DNA of 20,908 nucleotides from JAZDCJ01 sp036311985 (GTDB lineage: Bacteria > Actinomycetota > Actinomycetes > Actinomycetales > Micrococcaceae). Both the position numbers and the translations under genes were made by a program. The notes under the pieces are model-generated. The model was not told the DNA's origin, did not search any database, and worked only from the letters and a program-made list of their open reading frames with translations. The stretch lies in the NCBI RefSeq assembly GCF_036311985.1, contig NZ_JAZDCJ010000071.1; one strand, given 5' to 3'. Of the stretch, positions 7,955 to 14,358 are shown piece by piece; positions within the stretch are counted from its first letter, which is position 1, and every line of letters starts with the position of its first letter.

Positions 7955-7981
7955 CATATTTTATAGTTCAAGCCTGAACTA
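7955..7981 (-). promoter_or_regulatory. Palindromic operator and -10 region upstream of the aldehyde dehydrogenase operon
   Basis: TAGTTCA (7964-7970), spacer AGCC, TGAACTA (7975-7981) form a perfect 7-bp-arm palindrome. Directly beside it, reading leftward, TATAAAAT (about 7957-7964) resembles a -10 box. A transcript starting near 7950 would have a leader of about 100 bases to the ATG at 7849. The site is a natural target for the GntR regulator or another repressor; which protein binds is unknown. Confidence 0.5.
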
Positions 7982-8606
7982 CAGCAGAAAATCGACGGAT
8001 CTTGTCCCGCCCCCCGGCCTCCGGTGCAGACATTACCGGCGCCGATCTACCGCCTAACCTGGCGGTCGCTTTCTTGGCCGCACGGTTACTTTTGGATGCT
8101 ACTCTGCCTACGCTTGGCCGGCCCTCGCGGTTACGGTTATCCGGCCTTCGCTCCGTCCCCCTGCCAGTGGACATTTGCAGGATCGGGATGCCGGAGTTGG
8201 TCCGCCGCTGCGTTTTACGACCAGGAAAAGCTGAGGGACTATTAGCGGCATGCGCGCCGTCACCTGCGAGAAGCTCACCACTTTGAACGGTGAGGAGCGC
8301 GTTCGGCCCCGAACACCTCCTGATTATTGATGATTCCGGCGCCATGGGTATCGCAGGGCCAAGGCGGGGCGGCGAGCGAGGTGACGGATACGACATCTCG
8401 ATTTGATTGAATCAGCATCCCTCGAGGGGGAAGGAGGTCATGACGCTGCACTTGGGGATGCGGGAACGGTTGCGACGTATCCGGCATCGATGAAACACAG
8501 ACCGACATCCAAAGTCAAGGTCGTGCTCGGGCGCTGGCCCTCCGGGTTCGACGGTCAGAGTCGCCCCCGCGCTAGTCGTTCTGAATGAGCTGTGGTGAGC
8601 GCTGCG
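7982..8606. other. Gene-poor region with no recognisable coding sequence
   Basis: Several open frames of 60-140 codons exist on both strands, but none shows a family motif, a good ribosome site or a convincing partner; they look like chance frames in GC-rich DNA. An imperfect palindrome lies at about 8293-8320 (AGGAG, GTTCGG, CC, CCGAAC, CTCCT). The stretch between the operon promoter and the IS3 element may be decayed sequence. Confidence 0.5.
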
Positions 8607-8622
8607 TGAACCGTACCGGGTT

Positions 8623-9385
8623 TTAGGCCGTCTTCTTGCTGGTGGCCTCGTCGCCTGATGAGGCGTCTGTTTGAGCATAGTAATTCTCCTCGAACTCCTC
8701 GGGCGGGACCATGGCCAAGGTGCTGTGCAGCCGTTCTGTGTTGTACCAGTGGACCCAGTTCATGGTCGCCTTCTCCACATCCGCCACCTGCTTGAGCGGA
8801 CCTGTCATGAAGGGGCTGCCTTTGCGGACGCATTCGTTCTTGTACAGACCGATCGTGGATTCCGCGAGGGCGTTGTCGTACGCGTCGCCGACGCTGCCGA
8901 CGGAAGCTGCCAGGCCTTCGAGCAGCAGTGCCTCTCCGAATCGGATCGAGGTGTATTGGGATCCGGCGTCGCTGTGATGGACCATGCCTGCAAGGACCGG
9001 CGTTCCGGCCTGGTCCCGGCGCCAGAGCGCCATTTTCAAGGTGGTGAGCACCATGTCCGTGTCCTTGATCGTGGCACTGTGCCAGCCCACGATCGCCCGG
9101 GAGAACACATCAATCGCGAAGGCCACATACGCAAAGCCGGCCCACGTTCTGACATAGGTGAAGTCGGTGACCCACACGGCATTCGGCCGGGCGGCGGTGA
9201 AGTTCCTGTTCAGCAGGTCCGGGGCGCGCCGGGAATCCTTCGCTGCTGCACCGGCTTTGGGTTTGCGGCCCCGGACGAGGCCGTTCATGGCTTCATCCCG
9301 CATGAGCCTGTCCACGGTACATCCGGCTCGACCCCGTGGCCATCGGCACGCAGTTCGTGATGAACCCGGCTATCTGCGGCGGCGA
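8623..9385 (-). pseudogene. IS3-family transposase OrfB with internal deletion
   Basis: The main open part (9315 to 8623, 230 aa) begins MDRLMRDEAMNGLVRGRK and contains the rve integrase core: D in WVTDFTYV, D in HHSDAGSQYTS, and E in ALAESTIGLYKNE, completing DDE. The true N-terminus is the short stretch reading FITN(E)LRADGHGVEP just upstream (about 9323-9385). It is joined directly at about 9322/9323 to the CTVDRLM segment. In related proteins about 70 residues lie between these two motifs, so an internal deletion has removed them and shifted the frame. The C-terminus WVHWYNTERLHSTLAMVPPEEFE is intact. Confidence 0.85.
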
Positions 9386-9681
9386 GGGTCGAGCTCCCTC
9401 GCGAAGAAAATCGAGGCTTTCTTCAGGATCTCGTTTGCCTCCCGCAACTCCCGGTTCTCACTCTCCAGCTCCCTGATCCGGGTCTGCTCGGCACTTAACG
9501 CCGGGACGATCGTCAGCGTCGATCTGGGCCTGAAGAACCCACCGGCGCAGTGACTCCCTGCCGATATTCAGCTTCGGTCCGATGGCGGAACAGCGGCAGA
9601 AACGGAGTCGTACTCACTGAGGTGGTCCAGGACCATCCGCACGGCACGCTCACGCTGATCCTGGGGGTATCGCTTGGGCAC
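9370..9681 (-). pseudogene. IS3-family OrfA, frameshifted
   Basis: Starts at the GTG at 9681 with GGAAGGA about 8 bases upstream and reads MPKRYPQDQRERAVRMVLDHL, a typical IS3 OrfA N-terminus (helix-turn-helix). It runs into a stop after about 39 codons. Reading continues in other frames as IGPKLNIGRESLRRWVLQAQIDADD and then EQTRIRELESENRELREANEILKKASIFFA, ending at the TAG at 9370-9372. At least two small indels have therefore broken it. The last segment is the leucine-zipper-like coiled coil that normally links OrfA monomers. Confidence 0.82.
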
Positions 9682-9732
9682 AATCGCTATCCTTCCCAAA
9701 AAAGGAAGCGGCATCAAACCGGGTACGGTTCA

Positions 9733-9932
9733 ACGTGCCGCTTTCCGCCTTCATTCACGAAAAGTTCCTTAAGCAGCGATGTGGGCGTATTTACCAGTCC
9801 TCGGCGTTCAGCCTGATTCTCGGGCAGCAACGGTAGTTTCGACCTGCAGGTAGGGTGAGGCGAACGCTACGGTGGGGCATGTGAAAACCTCTTAGGGTTG
9901 GCGGGAGGACCATCTTTAAGGGTCTCTACCCA
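9733..9932. other. Non-coding stretch with a long imperfect hairpin
   Basis: No gene seen. AGGGTT (9894-9899) and AACCCT (9935-9940), with inner GGG/CCC matches, can pair across about 35 bases. This could be the end of a lost insertion element or a weak terminator of the DhaK fragment; nothing decides between these. Confidence 0.3.
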
Positions 9933-10121
9933 CTAACCCTGTAAACAAACGCCCTGGTTCAGTAGACCTAAGCCCTTGCCGTTTTGAAAGATGCGCGCTG
10001 CGATCTCTGCGGGTGCCGCTAGTGATGACTTGATCATGGCGCCGACCTTCACGAGAGTTACCGATGTCCTACCCAAGCCGTTGACCATCGGCGCAACTTC
10101 GTCCCCCGCGCTGGCATAATC
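9933..10121 (-). pseudogene. Probable dihydroxyacetone kinase DhaK C-terminal fragment, internally deleted
   Basis: On the minus strand GDEVAPMVNGLG is followed at once by SVTLVKVGAMIKSSLAAPAEIAARIF. In DhaK-type kinases GDEVxxxVNGLGGTP and a later SxTLxKVDxExxxLLxAP segment near the C-terminus are separated by about 40-50 residues. The two pieces here look fused by a deletion. The F of ARIF lies at 9987-9989; the frame then runs on to a TAG at 9933 through unrelated residues. An in-frame TGA lies just upstream of the fragment, so there is no intact gene. Identification is by motif resemblance only and is moderate. Confidence 0.45.
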
Positions 10122-10265
10122 GCACCGAGGGCCTGGTCATGATGGACTCGTTCGGGTCGCACATGCAAATAGATCTAAGTACTGAACCGGAAGTTGTAAA
10201 CGATCCTCCGCTGGAAGTAAAAGGAAATAACAAAACCGGGGCAGTCTTAGATGAGCGAGTCTCGA
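10122..10265. other. Short non-coding flank left of the IS481-type transposon
   Basis: AT-richer DNA with no open frame of note. Before the transposon arrived, this sequence was continuous with the DNA now at 12887 onward, that is with the 3' flank of the sarcosine-oxidase-like gene. Confidence 0.5.
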
Positions 10266-10271
10266 CCTAGC
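10266..10271. repeat. Left copy of 6-bp target site duplication (CCTAGC)
   Basis: CCTAGC abuts the left terminal repeat and recurs at 12887-12892 abutting the right one. It fits the NCTAGN six-base target known for IS481. Confidence 0.93.
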
Positions 10272-10291
10272 TGTACTGACCGGACACGTTG
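10272..10291 (+). repeat. Left terminal inverted repeat of the IS481-type transposon
   Basis: TGTACTGACCGGACACGTTG, identical over 20 bases to the complement of the right end. The next bases (ATCGAT against GTCAAT) diverge. Confidence 0.95.
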
Positions 10292-10295
10292 ATCG

Positions 10296-10347
10296 ATAGA
10301 CAAGTCGCCACTTGTGACAGAAGGCCACGCTTGTCTATAGTGTGGGT
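10296..10347 (+). promoter_or_regulatory. ArsR-type operator and leaderless promoter
   Basis: ACAAGT-CGCC-ACTTGT (10300-10315) is a perfect palindrome. ATAGACAAG (10296-10304) recurs inverted as CTTGTCTAT (10330-10338). A -35-like TTGTGA (10312-10317) and a -10-like TATAGT (10336-10341) are 18 bases apart. Transcription would start about 6-7 bases later, at or next to the ATG at 10348, so the message is probably leaderless. The palindromes cover both promoter boxes, as expected for autorepression by the encoded ArsR-family protein. Confidence 0.65.
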
Positions 10348-10746
10348 ATGACAGTTTCACTGGATGTTGCCCTGCCGCGCACGGACCTGTCGGCGCGGGA
10401 TCACGCGCGGATGCTTGCTCCGTTGTTGAAGCCTTTGTCAGACGAGAACAGACTGATGATCGTGCTGACGCTTGCGGCGGGGGCGTGCTCGAACAAGAAG
10501 TTGCAGGAGGCCACCGGGTTGAGCCAGGCGCTGGTGAGTCACCATGTGGCAGCCTTGCGGCAAGCGCAGCTGATCAGTGTGCGGGCCGAGGGCCGGTCCA
10601 ACATCTACGCGCTGTGTTGTGAGCAGTTGGCGGCGCCGGTGCAGTGGCTCGCTCACTTGGCGACTCTCACTCCAGAGGGACAGAAGGCGTGCTGCACTGC
10701 CCCAGCAGGGGAGGGTCAGGCATCGACTGAGGGTGCTGCGCGGTGA
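10348..10746 (+). CDS. ArsR/SmtB-family metalloregulatory repressor
   Basis: A 132-aa winged-helix repressor that would release its operator on binding a metal or metalloid. The DNA-binding core is residues ~20-90: LKPLSDENRLMIVLTLAAGACSNKKLQEATGLSQALVSHHVAALRQAQLI. A ligand site is suggested by cysteines C47, C90-C91 (ALCCEQL) and C115-C116 (KACCTAP). The two vicinal pairs favour a thiophilic ligand such as As(III) or an organoarsenical, but which cysteines bind is not known. An in-frame GTG at 10342 is possible, but the ATG at 10348 matches the predicted leaderless start and there is no Shine-Dalgarno. The stop overlaps the permease start by 4 bases (GTGA). Confidence 0.85.
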   Translation: MTVSLDVALPRTDLSARDHARMLAPLLKPLSDENRLMIVLTLAAGACSNKKLQEATGLSQALVSHHVAALRQAQLISVRAEGRSNIYALCCEQLAAPVQWLAHLATLTPEGQKACCTAPAGEGQASTEGAAR

Positions 10747-11621
10747 TTCATGCGGTACAGACCTTCGGGTTGATCCTGGTCGAGTTGCTCGTCCTGTTCT
10801 CGCTGATCTCGGTGCTCGTTGCGCTGGTGAACCGGCGGTTCGGGCCGGATCGGATCCAGAGCTGGATGGCCGATGGGCGCCTTCCCGGCCCGCTCAAGGG
10901 GCTACTGCTGGGGGCGATCACGCCGTTCTGTTCCTGTTCGACGCTGCCGGTGCTGGCTGGGATGTTGAAGTCGGGGGTGGCGTTCCGGACGTCGATGACC
11001 TTCCTGATCTCGTCACCGCTGCTGGATCCCATCATCGTGGCCGGGGTGGTGCTGCTGTTCGACTGGCGTATCGCGTTGGTCTACACGGTGGTCACCGCCG
11101 CATGGTCCCTGCTCGCCCCCCTAGTATGGGAACGACTCGGCATGGCCAGCCAGCTCAAGCGAGTCAAGGTCGTCGGCGACGACAGCACCCCCCACCCCTG
11201 GGCAGGCCTGCGCAACGAGATCCGGCCCGCACTCGGCGAGGCCTGGGCCGATCTGAGACCGCTGCTCGTCCCGATGGTGCTGGGTGTCTCGGTCGGTGCA
11301 TTTATCTACGGTTTCGTGCCTCAGGACCAACTCGCCGCGGTCGCTGGCGACGACAAACCGTGGGCCGTGCCGTTGGCCGCCGTGCTTGGCGTTCCGCTTT
11401 ACGTGCGTATCGAGACGATGCTGCCCATCGGCTTGGCCCTCAGCTCGACCGGCATGGGGCTAGGTGCAGTGTTCGCGCTGATGATCGGCGGCGCCGGAGC
11501 CTCGATCCCCGAGATCTCGATGCTCACCACCTTGTTCAAGCCCCGACTGGTCGTCACTTTCGTGGTCACTGTCATCGGCACGGCCATCGCCGCCGGCTAC
11601 CTCATCCCACTGATCGCCTGA
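10743..11621 (+). CDS. ArsP/DUF318-family permease (probable metalloid or metal efflux)
   Basis: Membrane permease of 292 aa with about eight hydrophobic segments. The family signature is ITPFCSCSTLPVLAGMLKSG at residues 59-78 (C63, C65), then SMTFLISSPLLDP. A second repeat follows a central hydrophilic linker (about 125-165): GVPLYVRIETMLPIGLAL, then GGAGASIPEISMLTTLF. ArsP members export trivalent organoarsenicals; SO_0444-type relatives have been linked to copper or zinc. GTG start inside the repressor's stop codon, so the two are translationally coupled and presumably induced together. It is a passenger gene of the IS481-type transposon. The substrate cannot be fixed from sequence. Confidence 0.82.
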   Translation: MIHAVQTFGLILVELLVLFSLISVLVALVNRRFGPDRIQSWMADGRLPGPLKGLLLGAITPFCSCSTLPVLAGMLKSGVAFRTSMTFLISSPLLDPIIVAGVVLLFDWRIALVYTVVTAAWSLLAPLVWERLGMASQLKRVKVVGDDSTPHPWAGLRNEIRPALGEAWADLRPLLVPMVLGVSVGAFIYGFVPQDQLAAVAGDDKPWAVPLAAVLGVPLYVRIETMLPIGLALSSTGMGLGAVFALMIGGAGASIPEISMLTTLFKPRLVVTFVVTVIGTAIAAGYLIPLIA

Positions 11622-11664
11622 CCCAACCACCACATTCCCAACCACACGAGGAGAACAAGCAACC

Positions 11665-11826
11665 ATGGGACTCAAGGACCTCTTCACCGCACGCAAGCAG
11701 GACAGCAGTTGCTGCGGGGCCCAGATCGTGCCCGACGATGACGACCAGCCCCAGAGCGAGCAGGGAACACCCACCGAGACGGCTGCCTCTTCAGCGCCGA
11801 ACAGCGAGGACACGGACGGCAACTGA
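11665..11826 (+). CDS. Small acidic protein with Cys-Cys motif
   Basis: An unrecognised 53-aa protein: MGLKDLFTARKQDSSCCGAQ, then IVPDDDDQPQ and a Ser/Thr/Glu-rich acidic tail. ACGAGGAG (11645-11652) lies 12 bases before the ATG, and it starts 43 bases after the permease stop. A short amphipathic basic N-terminus, one vicinal cysteine pair (residues 16-17) and a run of four aspartates suggest a metal- or metalloid-binding accessory, perhaps docking on the permease (inference). It is in the same orientation and followed directly by a strong hairpin, which supports its being the last gene of the passenger operon. Confidence 0.65.
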   Translation: MGLKDLFTARKQDSSCCGAQIVPDDDDQPQSEQGTPTETAASSAPNSEDTDGN

Positions 11827-11838
11827 CATACCGAATCG

Positions 11839-11868
11839 ATGGGGCTGCACCACAGGGTGCAGCCCCAT
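11839..11868 (+). terminator. Hairpin closing the passenger operon
   Basis: ATGGGGCTGCACC and GGTGCAGCCCCAT pair perfectly over 13 bp with a 4-base loop (ACAG). No T run follows, as is common for actinobacterial terminators. It separates the passenger genes from the transposase, which begins 36 bases later. Confidence 0.75.
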
Positions 11869-11904
11869 CACTGTCTCCACCCGCTCGTCACCAGGAAGAC
11901 CACC

Positions 11905-12891
11905 ATGTCCCACGCCAATGCCGCCCTCACTCCGCGTCACCGCCTCAAGGTTGCCCAGCTGGTTGTTGACCACGGATGGCCGATCAGCGAGGTCGCTGCC
12001 CGGTTCCAGGTCTCCTGGCCCACCGTGAAGCGCTGGGCTGACCGCTACCGGGCCGGTCAGTCCATGCAGGACCGCAGCTCACGGCCTCACCGCTCCCCGA
12101 ACAAGACCAGCCCCACGACTGCGAAGCGCTGTATCCAGCTCCGGCTGCGTCTGCGGGAAGGTCCGGTTCAGTTGGCATACCGGATTGGCGTTGCTCCGTC
12201 GACAGTCCACCGGATCTTGGTCGACGTCCACTTGAACCGCCTGTCGCACGTCGACCGTGCCACTGGAGAGCCTGTTCGTCGCTACGAGCACGACCACCCC
12301 GGGGCGATGCTGCACGTCGACGTGAAGAAGCTCGGCAACATCCCAGACGGCGGAGGCTGGCGCTACGTCGGCCGACGACAAGGCGAGAAGAACCGCGCAG
12401 CCACACCCGACAAGCCCAAGAACAAGCACTACGACCCGTTGATGGGCAAGGCCTACGTCCACACCGTCATCGACGACCACTCCCGCGTCGCCTACGCCGA
12501 GATCCACGACGACGAAACAGCCCACACCGCCACAGCGGTCCTGGCCAGGGCCGTCAAGTGGTTCAACGCCCGCGGGGTGACCGTCGAGCGGGTCCTGTCG
12601 GACAACGGTGGCGCCTATCGCTCACACCTGTGGCGCGACACCTGCGCCGAGCTGGGAATCAGGCACAAACGGACCAGGCCGTATCGCCCGCAGACCAACG
12701 GCAAGATCGAGCGCTTCCACCGCACCCTGGCCGACGGCTGGGCCTACGCCCGCTGCTACACCTCCGAGACGGAGCGTCGCGGCGAACTCGACGGCTGGCT
12801 GCACTACTACAACCATCACCGGCCCCACACAGCCTGCAGCAACCAGCCGCCCTTCTCACGATTGACCAACGTGTCCGGTCAGTACACCTAG
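11905..12891 (+). CDS. IS481-family DDE transposase
   Basis: A 328-aa transposase. The ATG at 11905 has AGGAAG six bases upstream; the frame is open back to 11839, but that part covers the hairpin and is not coding. Helix-turn-helix at residues 10-50 (LTPRHRLKVAQLVVDHGWPISEVAARFQVSWPTVKRW). The integrase core has D139 (HVDVKKLG), D233 (LSDNGGAYRS) and E269 (NGKIERFHRT), followed by WLHYYNHHRPH. The final residues LTNVSGQYT are encoded by the right terminal repeat. The TAG stop (12889-12891) is not in the element but in the duplicated target CCTAGC. It appears intact and is the likely mover of the whole 2.6-kb unit. Confidence 0.93.
   Translation: MSHANAALTPRHRLKVAQLVVDHGWPISEVAARFQVSWPTVKRWADRYRAGQSMQDRSSRPHRSPNKTSPTTAKRCIQLRLRLREGPVQLAYRIGVAPSTVHRILVDVHLNRLSHVDRATGEPVRRYEHDHPGAMLHVDVKKLGNIPDGGGWRYVGRRQGEKNRAATPDKPKNKHYDPLMGKAYVHTVIDDHSRVAYAEIHDDETAHTATAVLARAVKWFNARGVTVERVLSDNGGAYRSHLWRDTCAELGIRHKRTRPYRPQTNGKIERFHRTLADGWAYARCYTSETERRGELDGWLHYYNHHRPHTACSNQPPFSRLTNVSGQYT
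12867..12886 (-). repeat. Right terminal inverted repeat of the IS481-type transposon
   Basis: Complement reads TGTACTGACCGGACACGTTG, identical to the left end. It lies within the 3' end of the transposase coding sequence. Confidence 0.95.
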
Positions 12892-12892
12892 C
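12887..12892. repeat. Right copy of 6-bp target site duplication (CCTAGC)
   Basis: Matches 10266-10271 exactly and provides the TAG that ends the transposase. Confidence 0.93.
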
Positions 12893-12900
12893 TCTTACGC

Positions 12901-14097
12901 CTACTCCTTAGTGAGGTTGTCGATACTGTTAGACACGTTGTCAAATCGGTTGGGGTCGACGAAGGCCGCATCGAGATAGAGGGATTCCCCAGTAGCGAGT
13001 TGAGCAAGCAGCTCACCGATACCGGTGGCGTGCTTGAAGCCGTGACCGCTGCAGCCGCCACCGACGATAAGGCGAGGGTCGTTATCAGGCCGACCAATGA
13101 GGAACTGACCGTCTGGGGACATGGTCACCATGCAGGGCCGCGATTGGACCGGGGTTGGGTTTAGTCCGGGGAACAGGGTCGAGATGGCATCCGAGAGAAC
13201 GCTCCAGTCCCGGACGGGGTTGATCCCGCGGTCGCACTCGTCGGGATCGGTAGGGTCGAATGCGCCTTCATCCAGCCAGAGTCCGACTTTGACGGGTTCT
13301 CCGAGGGCGCTGCCATGCCCCCAGATGCCGACGCCGGGTTTCACCCGGCGCATAAAGGCAGGAAACTTCTCCAGTGCAAACTCTGGGTCATCGGGCCCCT
13401 TCTTGGACTCAAACCACTGCATAGGTGTGCGCAATGCCTCCAGTGGCAGTCCCGGTACCAACTTGCCGAGCCAAGCCCCGGCGGTGACGATGACCTGACG
13501 GGCCGTCCAGGTGCGATCGGCTACGGTGACCACGACCCCGTTGTCGACCAGTTCGATGTTCGTGACTCGCGCGTCGAAGAAGGCTTGGGCCCCAGCCTTG
13601 ATCGCAGCATCATTGGCTGCCTTAACGCCCAGGTCAGGGTCGACGATGCCTGCTTCCGGATCCCAAACCCCAACCTCTGCAGGACTCATGGTCACGTAGG
13701 CGGGGAAGCGATCTTGAATCTCATCGCGAGTGAGCTGCTCGACCGCCACGTTGGAGCTCGCCCCAGCCCTAATCGTTCCGGCGACCATGTCACTGGTCGG
13801 ATCCCCAACATTTAAAGCCCCCGTTTCAAAGAGCAGCGGATTCCCAGAGACTGTCTCGAGCTCCTTCCACAGGTCCCGGGACTTTCGCGCCATATCGACA
13901 AGGCCGGAATGTTCCTGGCAGGCAACCCTGAAAAGCCGCGTGTAGCCATGAGAGGAACCAAGGGCGTGAGAGTTGCCGTAGCGTTCGAAACCAATACACC
14001 TCACCCCACGTTCTGCCAACCGCCAGAGAGTCGAGGATCCCCACGCTCCCAGCCCGATGACAATTACATCGGTATCGAAGGACTTTATTCGTGTCAT
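12901..14097 (-). CDS. Monomeric sarcosine oxidase / N-methyltryptophan oxidase family flavoenzyme
   Basis: FAD oxidase acting on the C-N bond of an N-methyl or secondary amino acid, giving an aldehyde or imine and H2O2. The frame opens at 14166, but the ATG at 14097 has AGGAAC six bases upstream and gives 398 aa, close to the family's ~385. The Rossmann motif is VIVIGLGAWGSSTLWRLAERG (residues 11-31). GSSHGYTRLFR (48-57) holds the histidine/arginine region near the flavin and substrate. RPCMVTMSPDGQFLIG contains C322, the expected covalent flavin cysteine, and GGGCSGHGFKHATGIGELLA (347-366) holds the family lysine (K355). Substrate is uncertain: sarcosine, N-methyltryptophan or another N-alkyl amino acid. 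It is transcribed divergently from an XRE-cupin regulator. The IS481-type transposon inserted eight bases past its stop without harming it. Confidence 0.88.
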   Translation of the reverse strand: MTRIKSFDTDVIVIGLGAWGSSTLWRLAERGVRCIGFERYGNSHALGSSHGYTRLFRVACQEHSGLVDMARKSRDLWKELETVSGNPLLFETGALNVGDPTSDMVAGTIRAGASSNVAVEQLTRDEIQDRFPAYVTMSPAEVGVWDPEAGIVDPDLGVKAANDAAIKAGAQAFFDARVTNIELVDNGVVVTVADRTWTARQVIVTAGAWLGKLVPGLPLEALRTPMQWFESKKGPDDPEFALEKFPAFMRRVKPGVGIWGHGSALGEPVKVGLWLDEGAFDPTDPDECDRGINPVRDWSVLSDAISTLFPGLNPTPVQSRPCMVTMSPDGQFLIGRPDNDPRLIVGGGCSGHGFKHATGIGELLAQLATGESLYLDAAFVDPNRFDNVSNSIDNLTKE

Positions 14098-14285
14098 CTT
14101 GTTCCTGGTCTCTCTTAAAATGGATTGTCGGCACCGCTGCCGAGTTTCAAAAAATTGAATGTTCATGCTCGTTCAATCCTTCGGAAGCGATGGAGTCAGG
14201 TCAATCGATTGGTGCTTTCGTTACGGAGTTGTTACATAGCACTGTTTTAGATGGGGTTCTCGTACTTGCACAAGTTGCCGACTTT

Positions 14286-14312
14286 TCGTTCGTTAGGATT
14301 GGAAACAAACGA
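14286..14312. promoter_or_regulatory. Imperfect inverted repeat in the divergent promoter region
   Basis: TCGTTCGTT (14286-14294) and AACAAACGA (14304-14312) pair at 8 of 9 positions around a 9-base spacer. It sits in the 261-base gap between the oxidase and the XRE-cupin gene and is a candidate binding site for that regulator. Confidence 0.35.
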
Positions 14313-14321
14313 CCTGCCCTC

Positions 14322-14344
14322 GGGTAGAGCTCGTTCCTCTACCC
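14322..14344 (+). promoter_or_regulatory. Leader hairpin directly before the XRE-cupin ribosome site
   Basis: GGGTAGAG (14322-14329) and CTCTACCC (14337-14344) pair perfectly over 8 bp with a 7-base loop. The stem ends three bases before AAAGGAG, the ribosome binding site of the next gene. It could be an operator in DNA or a leader structure in RNA. Confidence 0.5.
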
Positions 14345-14358
14345 CCTAAAGGAGCGCC

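Larger units (their letters stand above)
8607..9732 (-). mobile_element. IS3-family insertion sequence, internally deleted
   Basis: Terminal inverted repeats are seen: TGAACCGTACC followed by GGGTTTT at 8607 and, on the other strand, TGAACCGTACC followed by CGGTTTG ending at 9732. The element is 1,126 bp, shorter than a normal 1.3-1.4 kb member because of a deletion in orfB. The 3-bp flanks (GCG left, ACG right) do not match, so no clean target duplication is visible. Both reading frames are broken, so it cannot make its own transposase. Confidence 0.85.
10272..12886 (+). mobile_element. IS481-family transposon with ArsR/permease passenger genes
   Basis: Complete 2,615-bp element. The two ends carry the perfect 20-bp inverted repeat TGTACTGACCGGACACGTTG (10272-10291, and complement of 12867-12886), flanked by the direct repeat CCTAGC. 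Inside, all in one direction, are an ArsR-type repressor, an ArsP/DUF318 permease, a 53-aa Cys-Cys protein, a hairpin and the IS481-family DDE transposase. Ordinary IS481 elements are about 1-1.3 kb and hold only the transposase, so this is a passenger-carrying (transporter) form. The intact ends, duplication and transposase suggest a recent and possibly still mobile insertion. Confidence 0.92.

Noticed and set aside
7388..7966. A 192-codon plus-strand frame opposite the aldehyde dehydrogenase 5' end
   Set aside because: Antisense to a clear enzyme gene; no motif and no ribosome site.
7968..8396. A 142-codon minus-strand frame between the operon promoter and the IS3 element
   Set aside because: No family resemblance, Arg/Ser/Pro-rich composition and no ribosome site; treated as chance.
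8601..9738. A 3-bp target duplication for the IS3 element
   Set aside because: The bases outside the two ends are GCG and ACG and do not match, so I do not call a duplication.
10577..12028. A 483-codon open frame on the plus strand overlapping the repressor, permease and small protein
   Set aside because: It is out of phase with well-supported family proteins, is rich in Arg/Pro/Gly as expected for a shadow frame in GC-rich DNA, and shows no motif.
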